This document shows positions 8,200 to 16,345 of a stretch of 64,000 nucleotides of DNA, in pieces. A model generated the notes under the pieces. It was not told where the DNA came from. It worked only from the letters and a program-made list of their open reading frames with translations, and made no database searches. Each line of letters opens with the position of its first letter. The stretch's first letter is position 1. The DNA comes from Corynebacterium sp. p3-SID1145 (lineage in GTDB: Bacteria; Actinomycetota; Actinomycetes; Mycobacteriales; Mycobacteriaceae). Made by a program: the position numbers and the translations under genes. The DNA lies in assembly GCA_025144245.1 (NCBI GenBank), contig JALXXC010000010.1, positions 1 through 64,000 on the forward strand. Reading direction: 5' to 3'.

Positions 8200-9687
8200 C
8201 TATCGGAAGTCGGTGGACCAAGAATGAACCGGAGTGCCAGACTTTTGGTTCTCTAAATACATCCGGAGCGCATCTGCGAGCGCCTTCTGCCGTTCCGGGG
8301 TGCCGGGTTTTGTGCCGGCGCCGAACGCGTCCAGAGCGTCCAACTGCCATGTCGCACCATTCTGGCGGTGCCAGGCGCGCCCCTCGATCACGGCGAGGTA
8401 CTTCTCCGACAGCTCTTCATCGACGTCGAGCATGCGCAGGCCTTCGTGCGCCTGGTCGAGCAGGTGGTTGAGGACGAGGTTGGAAACGTCGATGCGCCCC
8501 AACGTCGGCCACACCATCGTCGCGCCGATGCCGTCTCGGGCGCCGGCGTAGAAATTGTCACGCGCATCGTCGAAGGTCAGGCGCGACCACACCGGGCGGG
8601 TTTGCTCGCCCAGGAATTTCGCCAACCCGTAGTAGAACGCGGCGTCGGCGACGATGTCGATCGTGGTTGGGCCAGCCGCCAGAAGGCGGTTCTCCACACG
8701 GATGTGGGACAGCTCAAGCGACGGATCATAAATCGGTCGGTTCCAGCGCCACACCGTGCCGTTGTGCAGGTTCAGGTAGTGCAGGCCCGGACTGTTGCCG
8801 TCCATCATTGGCTTGCCCGCATCCGCGCGGGATTCCGGGATGAGTGGGGAGAAGTAGCGGACATTTTCTTCGAACAGGTCGAAGACACTGGTGATCCAGC
8901 GCTCACCGAACCACACACGCGGACGGACGCCCTGGTTGACCAGCACGTCCGTGCGGGTGTCGATGGACTGTTTGAACACCGGGATACGCGACTCGTGCCA
9001 CGTGCGGCGGCCCATGAACAGCGGGGAGTTCGCGCTCAGAGCCACCTGCACGCCCGCAATCGCCTGCGAGGCGTTCCACGCCTCAGGGAAGCGGTCGGGA
9101 GCGACCTGCAGGTGCAGCTGCATCGAGGTGCAGGTGGATTCGGTGGCGATGTCCTCGAAGGTCGCGCGGTAGCGCTCCTGCCGCGAGATGTCGATATCCA
9201 CGAGCTCACCTCGTGCCTCGAGGACCATATTCGACAACGCGGAGTAACGGTTCTCCTGCGTCATCCACGCGTCGCTCTGCAGGTACTCGGTGGTGATTGT
9301 CGGCAAAGTGCCGATCATCGCGACATGCGCACCAGCCTTATTCGCTGCCTCGGAGACAGTGCGCAGGCGCTCATCAAGCCCTTCGTGAAGCACCGTCAGG
9401 CCGGTACCGGACAAGTCCAGTGGCGGGTGGTTCATCTCGACGTTGTAGCGGCCGATCTCGGACTGGTACTCGTCCGAGAGCTCCTTCAGCACGGCCTCGT
9501 TGCAGCCGGCGGGATTCATCTCGTCGTCGACCAGGTTCAGTTCGAGCTCGAGCCCGATCGTGCCGTGGTCGACGAATTCCGCCTCCTGGAGGTGGTGATC
9601 GAAAATCTCGAGATCGTCGAGGAGAGCTTGGCGGTACTTGGTCCGCTGTTTGGGGGTATAAGAATCGCGTGAAACGGCATCGCCCAT
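8200..9687 (-). CDS. Carboxylate-amine ligase of the glutamate-cysteine ligase 2 (GCS2) family
   Basis: A 495-residue protein with GCS2 hallmarks: GTIGLELELNLVD, the acidic ATP/Mg site near residue 45, and NVEMNHPPLDLS and STCTSMQLHLQV further on. The family joins glutamate-like acids to amines or cysteine through an acyl phosphate. In actinobacteria, members serve ergothioneine synthesis (EgtA) or unknown YbdK-type reactions. No ergothioneine gene is nearby, so the substrate stays open. ATG 9687 is preferred over TTG 9693 because TAAGAT (9694-9699) ends 6 nt before it, predicting a leaderless mRNA. Confidence 0.82.
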   Translation of the reverse strand: MGDAVSRDSYTPKQRTKYRQALLDDLEIFDHHLQEAEFVDHGTIGLELELNLVDDEMNPAGCNEAVLKELSDEYQSEIGRYNVEMNHPPLDLSGTGLTVLHEGLDERLRTVSEAANKAGAHVAMIGTLPTITTEYLQSDAWMTQENRYSALSNMVLEARGELVDIDISRQERYRATFEDIATESTCTSMQLHLQVAPDRFPEAWNASQAIAGVQVALSANSPLFMGRRTWHESRIPVFKQSIDTRTDVLVNQGVRPRVWFGERWITSVFDLFEENVRYFSPLIPESRADAGKPMMDGNSPGLHYLNLHNGTVWRWNRPIYDPSLELSHIRVENRLLAAGPTTIDIVADAAFYYGLAKFLGEQTRPVWSRLTFDDARDNFYAGARDGIGATMVWPTLGRIDVSNLVLNHLLDQAHEGLRMLDVDEELSEKYLAVIEGRAWHRQNGATWQLDALDAFGAGTKPGTPERQKALADALRMYLENQKSGTPVHSWSTDFR

Positions 9688-9693
9688 GCACAA

Positions 9694-9699
9694 ATCTTA
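9694..9699 (-). promoter_or_regulatory. -10 element (TAAGAT) of the GCS2-family gene
   Basis: Minus-strand TAAGAT lies 6 nt upstream of ATG 9687. No Shine-Dalgarno sequence is present, and the position fits a leaderless transcript. It decides the choice of ATG over the upstream TTG, which would lie outside such a transcript. Confidence 0.5.
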
Positions 9700-9748
9700 T
9701 CTGTGCCGTGCGGCAAACCTCCGGTTTCCCGCGCCCTTTGCATTCATG

Positions 9749-11386
9749 TTATTTACTGCTGCGGTACCACTCGATGAGCGCGTCGGTGGAGGAGTCACCG
9801 GTGTCGGGAGCAGCCTCACCGGAAACTGCAGCGGCGAGCTCATTGGCCTGGGCCTTGCCCAACTCCACGCCCCACTGGTCGAAGGAGTTGATGCCCCAGA
9901 TCACGCCTTGGGTGAACACGATGTGCTCGTATAGCGCGATGAGGGCACCGAGGGCGTGCGGGGTGAGCTCGGGGGCGAGGATCGTGGTGGTGGGGCGGTT
10001 TCCCGGCATCACCTTGTGCGGGGAAAGCTCGTGGCTCACACCGCCGTCCTCGACCTCTTGCCGGGTCTTGCCGAATGCGAGCACCTTTGTCTGCGCGAAG
10101 AAATTACCCATGAGCAGGTCGTGCATTGAGCCTTCGCCGGAAGCGGTCGGCAGGTCCTGCTTCGGGTTGGCGAACCCGATGAAATCGGCCGGCACCATCG
10201 TCGTGCCCTGGTGGATCAGCTGGTAGAAGGCGTGCTGGCCGTTGGTGCCGGGCTCGCCCCAGAAGATCTCGCCGGTGTCGTAGGTGACCGGGGTTCCGTC
10301 GATACGCACGCTCTTGCCGTTCGACTCCATGGTGAGCTGCTGGAGGTACGCGGGGAAGCGGGAAAGATCCTCGGAGTAGGGGAGGACGGCGTGGGTGTCC
10401 GTGCCGTAGAAATTGCGGTACCAGATGTTCAGCAGACCCATTAGCGCCGGAATATTCTCCTCCAGCGGTGTACTGCGGAAGTGCTCGTCCATGGCGTGGA
10501 AACCCTCGAGGAAGCGCATGAAGTCCTGCGGGCCGATGACTGCCATGAGCGACAGGCCGATCGCCGAATCCACGGAATAGCGGCCGCCGACCCAATCCCA
10601 GAACGGGAACATGTTGTCGGTGTCGATGCCGAATTCCGCGACCTTCTCCGCATTCGTGGACACTGCCACGAAGTGCTTCGCAATGGCGGACTCATCGCCG
10701 TCGAACTGCTCTAGCAGCCACCGCTTCGCGGCGTGCGCGTTGGACAGCGTCTCCTGGGTGGTGAAGGTCTTCGACGCGACGATGAACAGTGTTTCACCCG
10801 GGTCGGCGTTGTCGAGCACGCTCGTCATGTCTGCCGGATCCACGTTGGACACGAACTCGGCGGTGATCCCGGCCGTCGCATACGTGCGCAGTGCTTTCGT
10901 GGCCATTGCGGGCCCTAGGTCGGAGCCGCCGATGCCGATGTTGACCACCTTTTTGATCGTGTGGCCTGTGTGCCCGAGCCACTCACCCGACCGCAGCTTG
11001 GACGCGAAATCTCGCATCCGGCCCAACACCTCGTGGACATCCGCCGCCACGTCCTGCCCGTCCACGGAAAGGTTCTGTTCCGCCGGGATACGCAGAGCGG
11101 TGTGCAGAACAGCGCGGTCCTCGGTGGAGTTGATGTGCGCACCCGTGAACATCTTCTCGGTTGCGCCCTTGAGGTCCGCTTCCTCGGCGAGAGCAACCAG
11201 GGCTTCGAGAATCTCGCCGTCCACCAGGTTCTTCGAGAGGTCCACGTGGAGGCCGGCGCCGTCGAACGTGAACTTCTCCGCGCGCTGGTCATCGCGTTCG
11301 AAGAGCTCGCGCAACGTCGTCTTGTTCTTCTCTGCGTGAAGCTTGAGCAGGTCGTTCCAGGCAGTCGTGGAAGTGATATCAGTCAT
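9749..11386 (-). CDS. pgi: Glucose-6-phosphate isomerase
   Basis: A 545-residue phosphoglucose isomerase interconverting glucose-6-phosphate and fructose-6-phosphate. Visible family motifs include [40 protein letters not shown] (PGI signature 1), and near the C-terminus [18 protein letters not shown] (signature 2, with the catalytic lysine region). ATG 11386 is chosen over GTG 11392 because AAGGAG stands five bases before the ATG. Length and motifs are complete, and nothing is unusual. Confidence 0.97.
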   Translation of the reverse strand: MTDITSTTAWNDLLKLHAEKNKTTLRELFERDDQRAEKFTFDGAGLHVDLSKNLVDGEILEALVALAEEADLKGATEKMFTGAHINSTEDRAVLHTALRIPAEQNLSVDGQDVAADVHEVLGRMRDFASKLRSGEWLGHTGHTIKKVVNIGIGGSDLGPAMATKALRTYATAGITAEFVSNVDPADMTSVLDNADPGETLFIVASKTFTTQETLSNAHAAKRWLLEQFDGDESAIAKHFVAVSTNAEKVAEFGIDTDNMFPFWDWVGGRYSVDSAIGLSLMAVIGPQDFMRFLEGFHAMDEHFRSTPLEENIPALMGLLNIWYRNFYGTDTHAVLPYSEDLSRFPAYLQQLTMESNGKSVRIDGTPVTYDTGEIFWGEPGTNGQHAFYQLIHQGTTMVPADFIGFANPKQDLPTASGEGSMHDLLMGNFFAQTKVLAFGKTRQEVEDGGVSHELSPHKVMPGNRPTTTILAPELTPHALGALIALYEHIVFTQGVIWGINSFDQWGVELGKAQANELAAAVSGEAAPDTGDSSTDALIEWYRSSK

Positions 11387-11482
11387 GGCCACTCCTTAGG
11401 GGCGCATCGAAGACGGTGTTAGCGGTCAATGCTTCCCAGACTAATGAAAAACAGCCCCGCATTTGCGCCATAATAGGAAGGC

Positions 11483-11803
11483 ATGAGCATCGTGAAGATC
11501 AACGCAATCACCGTCCCCGAAGGTGCCGGCGAGCAGCTTGAGCAGCGCTTCGCTGCCCGCAAGCACGCCATTGATGCCCAGCCGGGCTTCGAGGGCTTCC
11601 AGCTGCTGCGCCCAGTGAAGGGGGAGGACCGCTATTTCGTAGTCACCCGCTGGGCCGATGAGGAGTCCTACAAGAACTGGTGGGCGGGAGAAGGGAAGGC
11701 GGCCCATGCCCACAAGGAAGGCGAGGAGCCCCGTAAGCCGGTCGCTTCCGGAGCCGAGCTGCTTGAATTCGAGGTCGTTCTCGACTCCCTCGAGCAGGAC
11801 TAG
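11483..11803 (+). CDS. MhuD-type haem-degrading monooxygenase (ABM fold)
   Basis: A 106-residue antibiotic-biosynthesis-monooxygenase fold protein starting MSIVKINAITVPEGAG. It resembles mycobacterial MhuD closely in sequence and, importantly, in numbering: Asn7, Trp66 and His75, the haem-site residues known for MhuD, are at exactly those positions here. MhuD opens haem to mycobilin and releases iron; here that activity is inferred. The start has AGGAAGG just upstream and a CATAAT -10 candidate at 11470-11475. Convergent with the chorismate mutase gene, 5 bp apart. Confidence 0.8.
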   Translation: MSIVKINAITVPEGAGEQLEQRFAARKHAIDAQPGFEGFQLLRPVKGEDRYFVVTRWADEESYKNWWAGEGKAAHAHKEGEEPRKPVASGAELLEFEVVLDSLEQD

Positions 11804-11808
11804 TCCGC

Positions 11809-12108
11809 CTAACCCAGCTTGCCCCGGCCGAGCCGCAGCAGAATCGCGGCGAGGTTGGGGCCTTCTTCGCCCAACTCGTCCCGGAACTGGTTGATGATGG
11901 CCACTTCCCGGGTGTGGACGAGGCGCGTTCCGCCGGAGCCCATGCGGGTCTTGCCGATGGCGGACGAGATCTCCGAACGCCGCTTGACCGCATCCAGGAT
12001 CACCCGGTCGAGCCGGTCGATTTCTTTGCGGCAGGCCTGGATTTCCTCGTCCGACAACGGATCGTCAGTGCCGGACGGGTGCCTGATATCGCTGTTATCC
12101 ACGCTCAT
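11809..12108 (-). CDS. csm: Chorismate mutase, AroQ class (actinobacterial short form)
   Basis: A 99-residue all-helical AroQ protein converting chorismate to prephenate for Phe/Tyr synthesis. Motifs: RKEIDRLDRVILDAVKRR (N-terminal helix with the catalytic Arg), AIGKTRMGSGG, then HTREVAIINQF and the tail ILLRLGRGKLG. That RLGRGKLG ending matches the mycobacterial enzyme that is activated by docking onto DAHP synthase. ATG 12108 is used because the upstream extension (to 12177) reads into the pcrA promoter region and lacks family similarity. Confidence 0.9.
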   Translation of the reverse strand: MSVDNSDIRHPSGTDDPLSDEEIQACRKEIDRLDRVILDAVKRRSEISSAIGKTRMGSGGTRLVHTREVAIINQFRDELGEEGPNLAAILLRLGRGKLG

Positions 12109-12194
12109 AACCACTGATTCTGCCACGAATTCCACAAGGCGTTCGAATGGGTGCGGCCGGGTGGTCCACCCCGCCAAGTACGGTAGTAGCCATC

Positions 12195-14489
12195 ATGGGA
12201 ACAGATTTGATTTTGGGGTTGAATCCGCAGCAGAAGGCCGCCGTTGAGCACGCCGGCAGTCCGCTGCTCATCGTCGCTGGAGCGGGGTCCGGCAAGACTG
12301 CTGTGCTGACGCGGCGCATCGCCTATTTGCTACAGCAACGCGGGGTGGCGCCGTGGGAGATCTTGGCCATCACCTTCACCAACAAGGCCGCCGCGGAGAT
12401 GAAGGAGCGCGTCAGTCAACTCATCGGGCCGCAGGCGGAGCGGATGTGGGTGGCCACATTCCACTCGGTGTGCGTACGCATCCTGCGCCAGCAGGCTCAG
12501 CTGGTCAATGGGCTGAACACGAATTTCACCATTTATGACGGGGATGATTCCCGCCGGCTTTTGGGCATGATCGCCAAAGAGGCGAACCTGGACCTGAAGA
12601 AGTTCTCGCCGCGTGCGCTGGCAAACGCGATTTCCAATTTGAAGAATGAGTTGATTGGTCCGGGGCAGGCGCTGTCGAACGCGGAGAAGACGAAGAATCC
12701 CTTCGAGGTGACAGTGGCCAAGGTCTACTCCGAGTACCAGCGGCGTTTGCGCGAGGCGAATGCCGTGGACTTTGACGACCTGATCGGGGAAGTCGTCGGC
12801 ATGTTCAAACGTCATCCCGAGGTGGTGGAGTATTACCGTCGCCGGTTCCGCCACGTGCTGGTGGATGAGTACCAGGACACCAACCACGCGCAGTACGAGC
12901 TCATCCACACATTGGTGGGGGACGGCCCCGACGCGCCGGAATTGGCTGTCGTGGGCGACTCGGACCAGTCGATCTACGCCTTCCGCGGTGCGACGATACG
13001 CAATATCGAGGAATTCGAGCGCGACTACCCGAACGCCACGACGATCATGCTGGAGCAGAACTACCGCTCCACGCAGAATATTCTCGCCGCTGCCAACGCG
13101 GTGATCGCGCAGAATGCCGGGCGCCGCCCGAAGAAGTTGTGGACGGATCTGGGGCAGGGGGAGAAGATCGTCGGCTACGTGGCGGACAACGAGCACGATG
13201 AGGCCCGCTTCGTCGCCAGTGAGGTCGATGCCCTAGCCGACAAGAACATCCCGTATTCCGATATCGCGGTCATGTACCGCACGAATAACTCGTCGCGCGC
13301 GCTCGAAGACATCTTCATCCGCGCCGGGATCCCGTACAAGGTCGTCGGCGGCACACGTTTCTACGAGCGCAAGGAGATCCGCGACATCGTAGCCTACCTG
13401 CGCGTGCTGGAGAACCCCGACGATTCGGTGAGCATGCGCCGCATCATCAACGTTCCCAAGCGCGGCATCGGCGACAAGGCTCAAGCGATGGTGGCGCTGT
13501 ACGCGGACAATCACCGGATCAGTTTCAGTCAGGCGCTTATCGATGTCGCCGGCGGCGAAGGCGAGGCCATCACCTCCCGTTCCCGCAACGCGATTTCCGG
13601 CTTCGTGGACCTTTTGCACGGACTGCGCACGGATATGGACGAGCTGGTCAACGAGGTGACCGGCATGCCGGATCTCGGGGGACTGGTCGCCCGCATCCTG
13701 GACGCGACGGGGTACCGGGCAGAGCTGGAAGCCTCCAACGACCCGCAGGACGGGGCCCGGCTGGACAACCTCAACGAGTTGGTCTCTGTGGCCCGGGAAT
13801 TCTCCTCCGACGCGGCGAACCAGATGGCGTACGAGGACTTCGACCCTGAGAGCGGAGAAGCCCGACCGGGGTCGTTGCAGGCATTCCTGGAGCGCGTCTC
13901 GCTGGTGGCTGATGCGGACCAGATTCCGGATGAGGGACAGGGTGTGGTCACCTTGATGACTCTCCACACCGCAAAGGGGCTGGAGTTCCCCGTCGTCTTC
14001 GTCACCGGCTGGGAGGACGGGCAGTTCCCCCACCTCCGTGCCCTCGGCGACCCGGACGAGCTGGCAGAGGAACGCCGACTGGCCTATGTGGGGATTACCC
14101 GCGCGCGTGAGCGCCTGTACCTGACACGCGCGATGCTGCGTTCGTCGTGGGGATCTCCGGTGACCAACCCGGCCAGTCGCTTCCTCGCAGAGGTCCCTGA
14201 GGACCTCGTCGACTGGCGGCGGGTCGAACCGGAGCGCTCCTTCTCCTCGGACGCGTGGGGGAGCCCGGTGCCCGCGCGGCGGCCGAAGCGCCGCAGCGAG
14301 AGCAGTGTGAAGGTGAACAAGAACCTTCAGCTGGCTAAGGGGGACCGAGTCAACCACGCGAAGTACGGGCTGGGCACGGTCATGAGCGTTGACGGTGTCG
14401 GTCCGCGCGAGACCGTCACCATCGATTTCGGTTCGAGTGGCACGGTGCGCTTGATGCTCATCGGCGGTGTGCCAATGGAGAAGCTGTAG
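12195..14489 (+). CDS. pcrA: ATP-dependent DNA helicase PcrA/UvrD
   Basis: A 764-residue superfamily 1A 3'-5' helicase for nucleotide excision repair and replication restart. Motifs in order: Q-motif LNPQQKAAVEH, Walker A GAGSGKT, ITFTNKAAAEM (Ia), VDEYQDTN (II), VGDSDQSIYAFRGA (III), LEQNYRST (IV), VTLMTLHTAKGLEFPVVF (V) and YVGITRARERLYL (VI). The C-terminal tail (about residues 690-764) contains the RNA polymerase-binding Tudor-like segment (KGDRVNHAKYGLGTV). ATG 12195 follows TACGGT (12179-12184) by 10 nt; an upstream in-frame extension lacks support. Confidence 0.97.
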   Translation: MGTDLILGLNPQQKAAVEHAGSPLLIVAGAGSGKTAVLTRRIAYLLQQRGVAPWEILAITFTNKAAAEMKERVSQLIGPQAERMWVATFHSVCVRILRQQAQLVNGLNTNFTIYDGDDSRRLLGMIAKEANLDLKKFSPRALANAISNLKNELIGPGQALSNAEKTKNPFEVTVAKVYSEYQRRLREANAVDFDDLIGEVVGMFKRHPEVVEYYRRRFRHVLVDEYQDTNHAQYELIHTLVGDGPDAPELAVVGDSDQSIYAFRGATIRNIEEFERDYPNATTIMLEQNYRSTQNILAAANAVIAQNAGRRPKKLWTDLGQGEKIVGYVADNEHDEARFVASEVDALADKNIPYSDIAVMYRTNNSSRALEDIFIRAGIPYKVVGGTRFYERKEIRDIVAYLRVLENPDDSVSMRRIINVPKRGIGDKAQAMVALYADNHRISFSQALIDVAGGEGEAITSRSRNAISGFVDLLHGLRTDMDELVNEVTGMPDLGGLVARILDATGYRAELEASNDPQDGARLDNLNELVSVAREFSSDAANQMAYEDFDPESGEARPGSLQAFLERVSLVADADQIPDEGQGVVTLMTLHTAKGLEFPVVFVTGWEDGQFPHLRALGDPDELAEERRLAYVGITRARERLYLTRAMLRSSWGSPVTNPASRFLAEVPEDLVDWRRVEPERSFSSDAWGSPVPARRPKRRSESSVKVNKNLQLAKGDRVNHAKYGLGTVMSVDGVGPRETVTIDFGSSGTVRLMLIGGVPMEKL

Positions 14490-14492
14490 CGC

Positions 14493-15173
14493 TTAGACCG
14501 TGATGCCGCGCTCGGCGAACCACGGAACCGGGTCCACCTTGTTCTCGCCGTCCGGCATGATCTCGAAGTGCAGGTGCGGTCCGGTGGAGTGGCCTTCGCT
14601 GCCCATTTCGGCGATCTGCTGGCCGGCTGTGACGTGGTCGCCGACGTTCACGTTGAACGAGCGGACGTGGCCGTAAACGCTGATCGACCCGTCGTCGTGG
14701 CGCACGCGCACCCACTTGCCGAAGCCTTGGGCGGGGCCTGCGTTGATCACGGTGCCGTCCATGACCGCGAGGATCGGGGTGCCGGGGTCGTTGGCGATGT
14801 CGATGCCGTAGTGGAAGCTGCCCCAGCGCGGACCGTAGCCCGACGTGAAGCGGCCCTCTGCCGGCATGACGACCTTGTTGCCGTTCGATGTGGTTCCGGT
14901 CTGCGGAGTGACTGAAGTGGTGGGGACGCCGGCGGTGGCTTCCTCCTCGTTGTACTCAGGCAGAGCACGCGGGTCGTACACGATGCTGTATCCGGCGGCG
15001 GAGACAGTGGCGCCCTTGGTGAAGATGTCGTCGAGCGCCATGCCGATCGACGGCAGGGCGGGGCCGATCTCTTCTACTTGCTGTCCGTTGACAGAGACGG
15101 AGATCGCGTGGGCGGGGATGGCGGTCAGGGGTATGGCGAGCGCCACGGCGGCGACGAGTAGGCGTCGTTTCAT
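14493..15173 (-). CDS. Secreted LytM/M23 peptidoglycan metallopeptidase (first of two)
   Basis: A 226-residue exported protein. MKRRLLVAAVALAIPLTAIPAHA is a signal peptide with an AHA cleavage site. A ~90-residue linker region is followed by a complete M23 domain: SGYGPRWGSFHYGIDIA (zinc His/Asp), then PHLHFEIMP (HxH). M23 enzymes cut peptide cross-bridges of the wall or, if degenerate, activate amidases; here the zinc motifs are intact. ATG 15173 has GAAGGA upstream. Convergent with pcrA, 3 bp apart. A paralogue lies just upstream on the same strand with its own terminator between them. Confidence 0.92.
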   Translation of the reverse strand: MKRRLLVAAVALAIPLTAIPAHAISVSVNGQQVEEIGPALPSIGMALDDIFTKGATVSAAGYSIVYDPRALPEYNEEEATAGVPTTSVTPQTGTTSNGNKVVMPAEGRFTSGYGPRWGSFHYGIDIANDPGTPILAVMDGTVINAGPAQGFGKWVRVRHDDGSISVYGHVRSFNVNVGDHVTAGQQIAEMGSEGHSTGPHLHFEIMPDGENKVDPVPWFAERGITV

Positions 15174-15234
15174 GTCGTCCTTCTTCGATTCGTTGCGGAA
15201 CCAGTAAACAGGCATGGTTTTTCCAACCCGCAAC

Positions 15235-15263
15235 ATGCTATCGGCCCATTACTCCGCGGGCAA
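15235..15263 (-). promoter_or_regulatory. Promoter of the first M23 gene
   Basis: Minus strand TTGCCC (15263-15258), a 17-bp spacer and TAGCAT (15240-15235) form a good sigma-A promoter about 60 bp upstream of the ATG. Confidence 0.55.
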
Positions 15264-15267
15264 CGCC

Positions 15268-15295
15268 GTTTTTCCGCTCTGACATGCGGAAAAAC
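15268..15295. promoter_or_regulatory. Perfect inverted repeat next to the M23 promoter
   Basis: GTTTTTCCGC (15268-15277) and GCGGAAAAAC (15286-15295) are perfect complements around an 8-nt loop, and they abut the -35 of the M23 promoter. Further upstream, CTAGTGTG occurs twice in tandem within 15330-15352. The position suits an activator or repressor site. Confidence 0.6.
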
Positions 15296-15385
15296 TGTTC
15301 AATTCGCACAAAACAGCTGGTTAGGGGAGTGAACTAGTGTGGCTAGTGTGAACACTGTGAATTAATGGCGGGGGTAGTGAGGCAT

Positions 15386-15416
15386 GAAAAAATTCCCCCC
15401 GGCGAACCGGAGGGAA
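15386..15416 (-). terminator. Rho-independent terminator after the second M23 gene
   Basis: Reading leftward: CCCTCCGG, a TTCG tetraloop, CCGGGGGG, then AATTTTTTC. An 8-bp stem (one G-T pair) capped by a stable UUCG loop with a U-run is a textbook terminator. It separates the two M23 genes, so the downstream one depends on its own promoter. Confidence 0.88.
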
Positions 15417-15428
15417 GTGAAGGATTTC

Positions 15429-16160
15429 TTAGAGATTGATGCCGCGTTCCTTCAGCCACGGGGCCGGGTCGATTGCCTCGCCGCCGTTCGGGTGCACCTC
15501 GAAGTGGAGGTGGGAACCGGTGGAGAAGCCACGGGAACCCATACCGGCGATCTTCTGGCCGGCATGAACCTTCTCGCCGACGGCGACATCCAGCGTCTCC
15601 ATGTGTCCGTAGACGGTGACGGTGCCGTCCTCGTGGCGCAGGCGGATCCAGTTGCCGAAGCCATTGGCCGGGCCAGAGTCGATGACCTCGCCGTCCTCGA
15701 CGGCGACAATCGGGGTGCCGACCGCGTTGGCGATGTCGATGCCCTTGTGGAAAGTGCCCCAACGCGGGGCGAAGCCGGAGGTGAAGGCACCTTCAGCCGG
15801 CTTCACGGACAGGGGGGCGCGGGCCGCCAGATCGGCGGCGCTGCGGACCTTCGCGTACTCAACAGCCTTCCCCAGCTGTTCAGAAAGGTTGTCGACCGGC
15901 TTGTACTCGCTGATCGTGAGGATCTGCGGGGCTGCACCTGCGATCTCGTCGGGGGTGCCAGCGTTGTCGACTGCAGCCTGTGCTGCACCAGCGTTGTCGG
16001 CGTTTGCGGCGGAAGCAGCGGAGATGCCGCCGGATGCGACTGCACCGGTAGCGACTGCGACCAGTGCGACACGACCCTTGTTGGGGCTCTGCTTGCGGTG
16101 CTTGCCTGCCGTACGGCGTGCGCTCGAAGAGTTCAAGGTGTACCTCGTTGAGATCGTCAT
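15429..16160 (-). CDS. Secreted LytM/M23 peptidoglycan metallopeptidase (second of two)
   Basis: A 243-residue protein with a basic N-terminus (residues 1-30), a hydrophobic segment VALVAVATGAVASGGISAA ending near an ASA cleavage site, a ~60-residue linker and a complete M23 domain: SGFAPRWGTFHKGIDIA and SHLHFEVHP hold the zinc ligands. It is clearly a paralogue of the gene to its left; both end in a PAPWLKERGINL/PVPWFAERGITV-like tail. Such enzymes split stem-peptide cross-links for cell separation. Three GTAAC motifs lie just upstream. Confidence 0.92.
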   Translation of the reverse strand: MTISTRYTLNSSSARRTAGKHRKQSPNKGRVALVAVATGAVASGGISAASAANADNAGAAQAAVDNAGTPDEIAGAAPQILTISEYKPVDNLSEQLGKAVEYAKVRSAADLAARAPLSVKPAEGAFTSGFAPRWGTFHKGIDIANAVGTPIVAVEDGEVIDSGPANGFGNWIRLRHEDGTVTVYGHMETLDVAVGEKVHAGQKIAGMGSRGFSTGSHLHFEVHPNGGEAIDPAPWLKERGINL

Positions 16161-16163
16161 TGG

Positions 16164-16214
16164 GTAACGGTTCGTTCCGGAATCGTAACCTCTTTGTTAT
16201 CTACGGGTGGTAAC
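16164..16214. promoter_or_regulatory. Triple GTAAC motif upstream of the second M23 gene
   Basis: GTAAC (GTTAC on the coding strand) occurs at 16164-16168, 16185-16189 and 16210-16214, about two helical turns apart, within 55 bp of the start. Repeated GTTAC-like half-sites resemble published MtrA sites in actinobacteria, and MtrAB controls wall hydrolases in C. glutamicum. The assignment to MtrA is inference. Confidence 0.35.
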
Positions 16215-16345
16215 ACTAGCCAGTCTCGGTCCGACAAGCAACCTAAACGGTGAGATTCATATATTCGAGTGCCCATGCTCATGCGTTACATCCAACGGGA
16301 GCACCGTCAGATAATCGTGTCCTAGCGCCCGATTACACTATCCGC

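Noticed and set aside
12109..12177. Longer chorismate mutase starting at 12177
   Set aside because: The extra 23 residues have no family similarity and overlap the pcrA promoter region; ATG 12108 gives the usual length.
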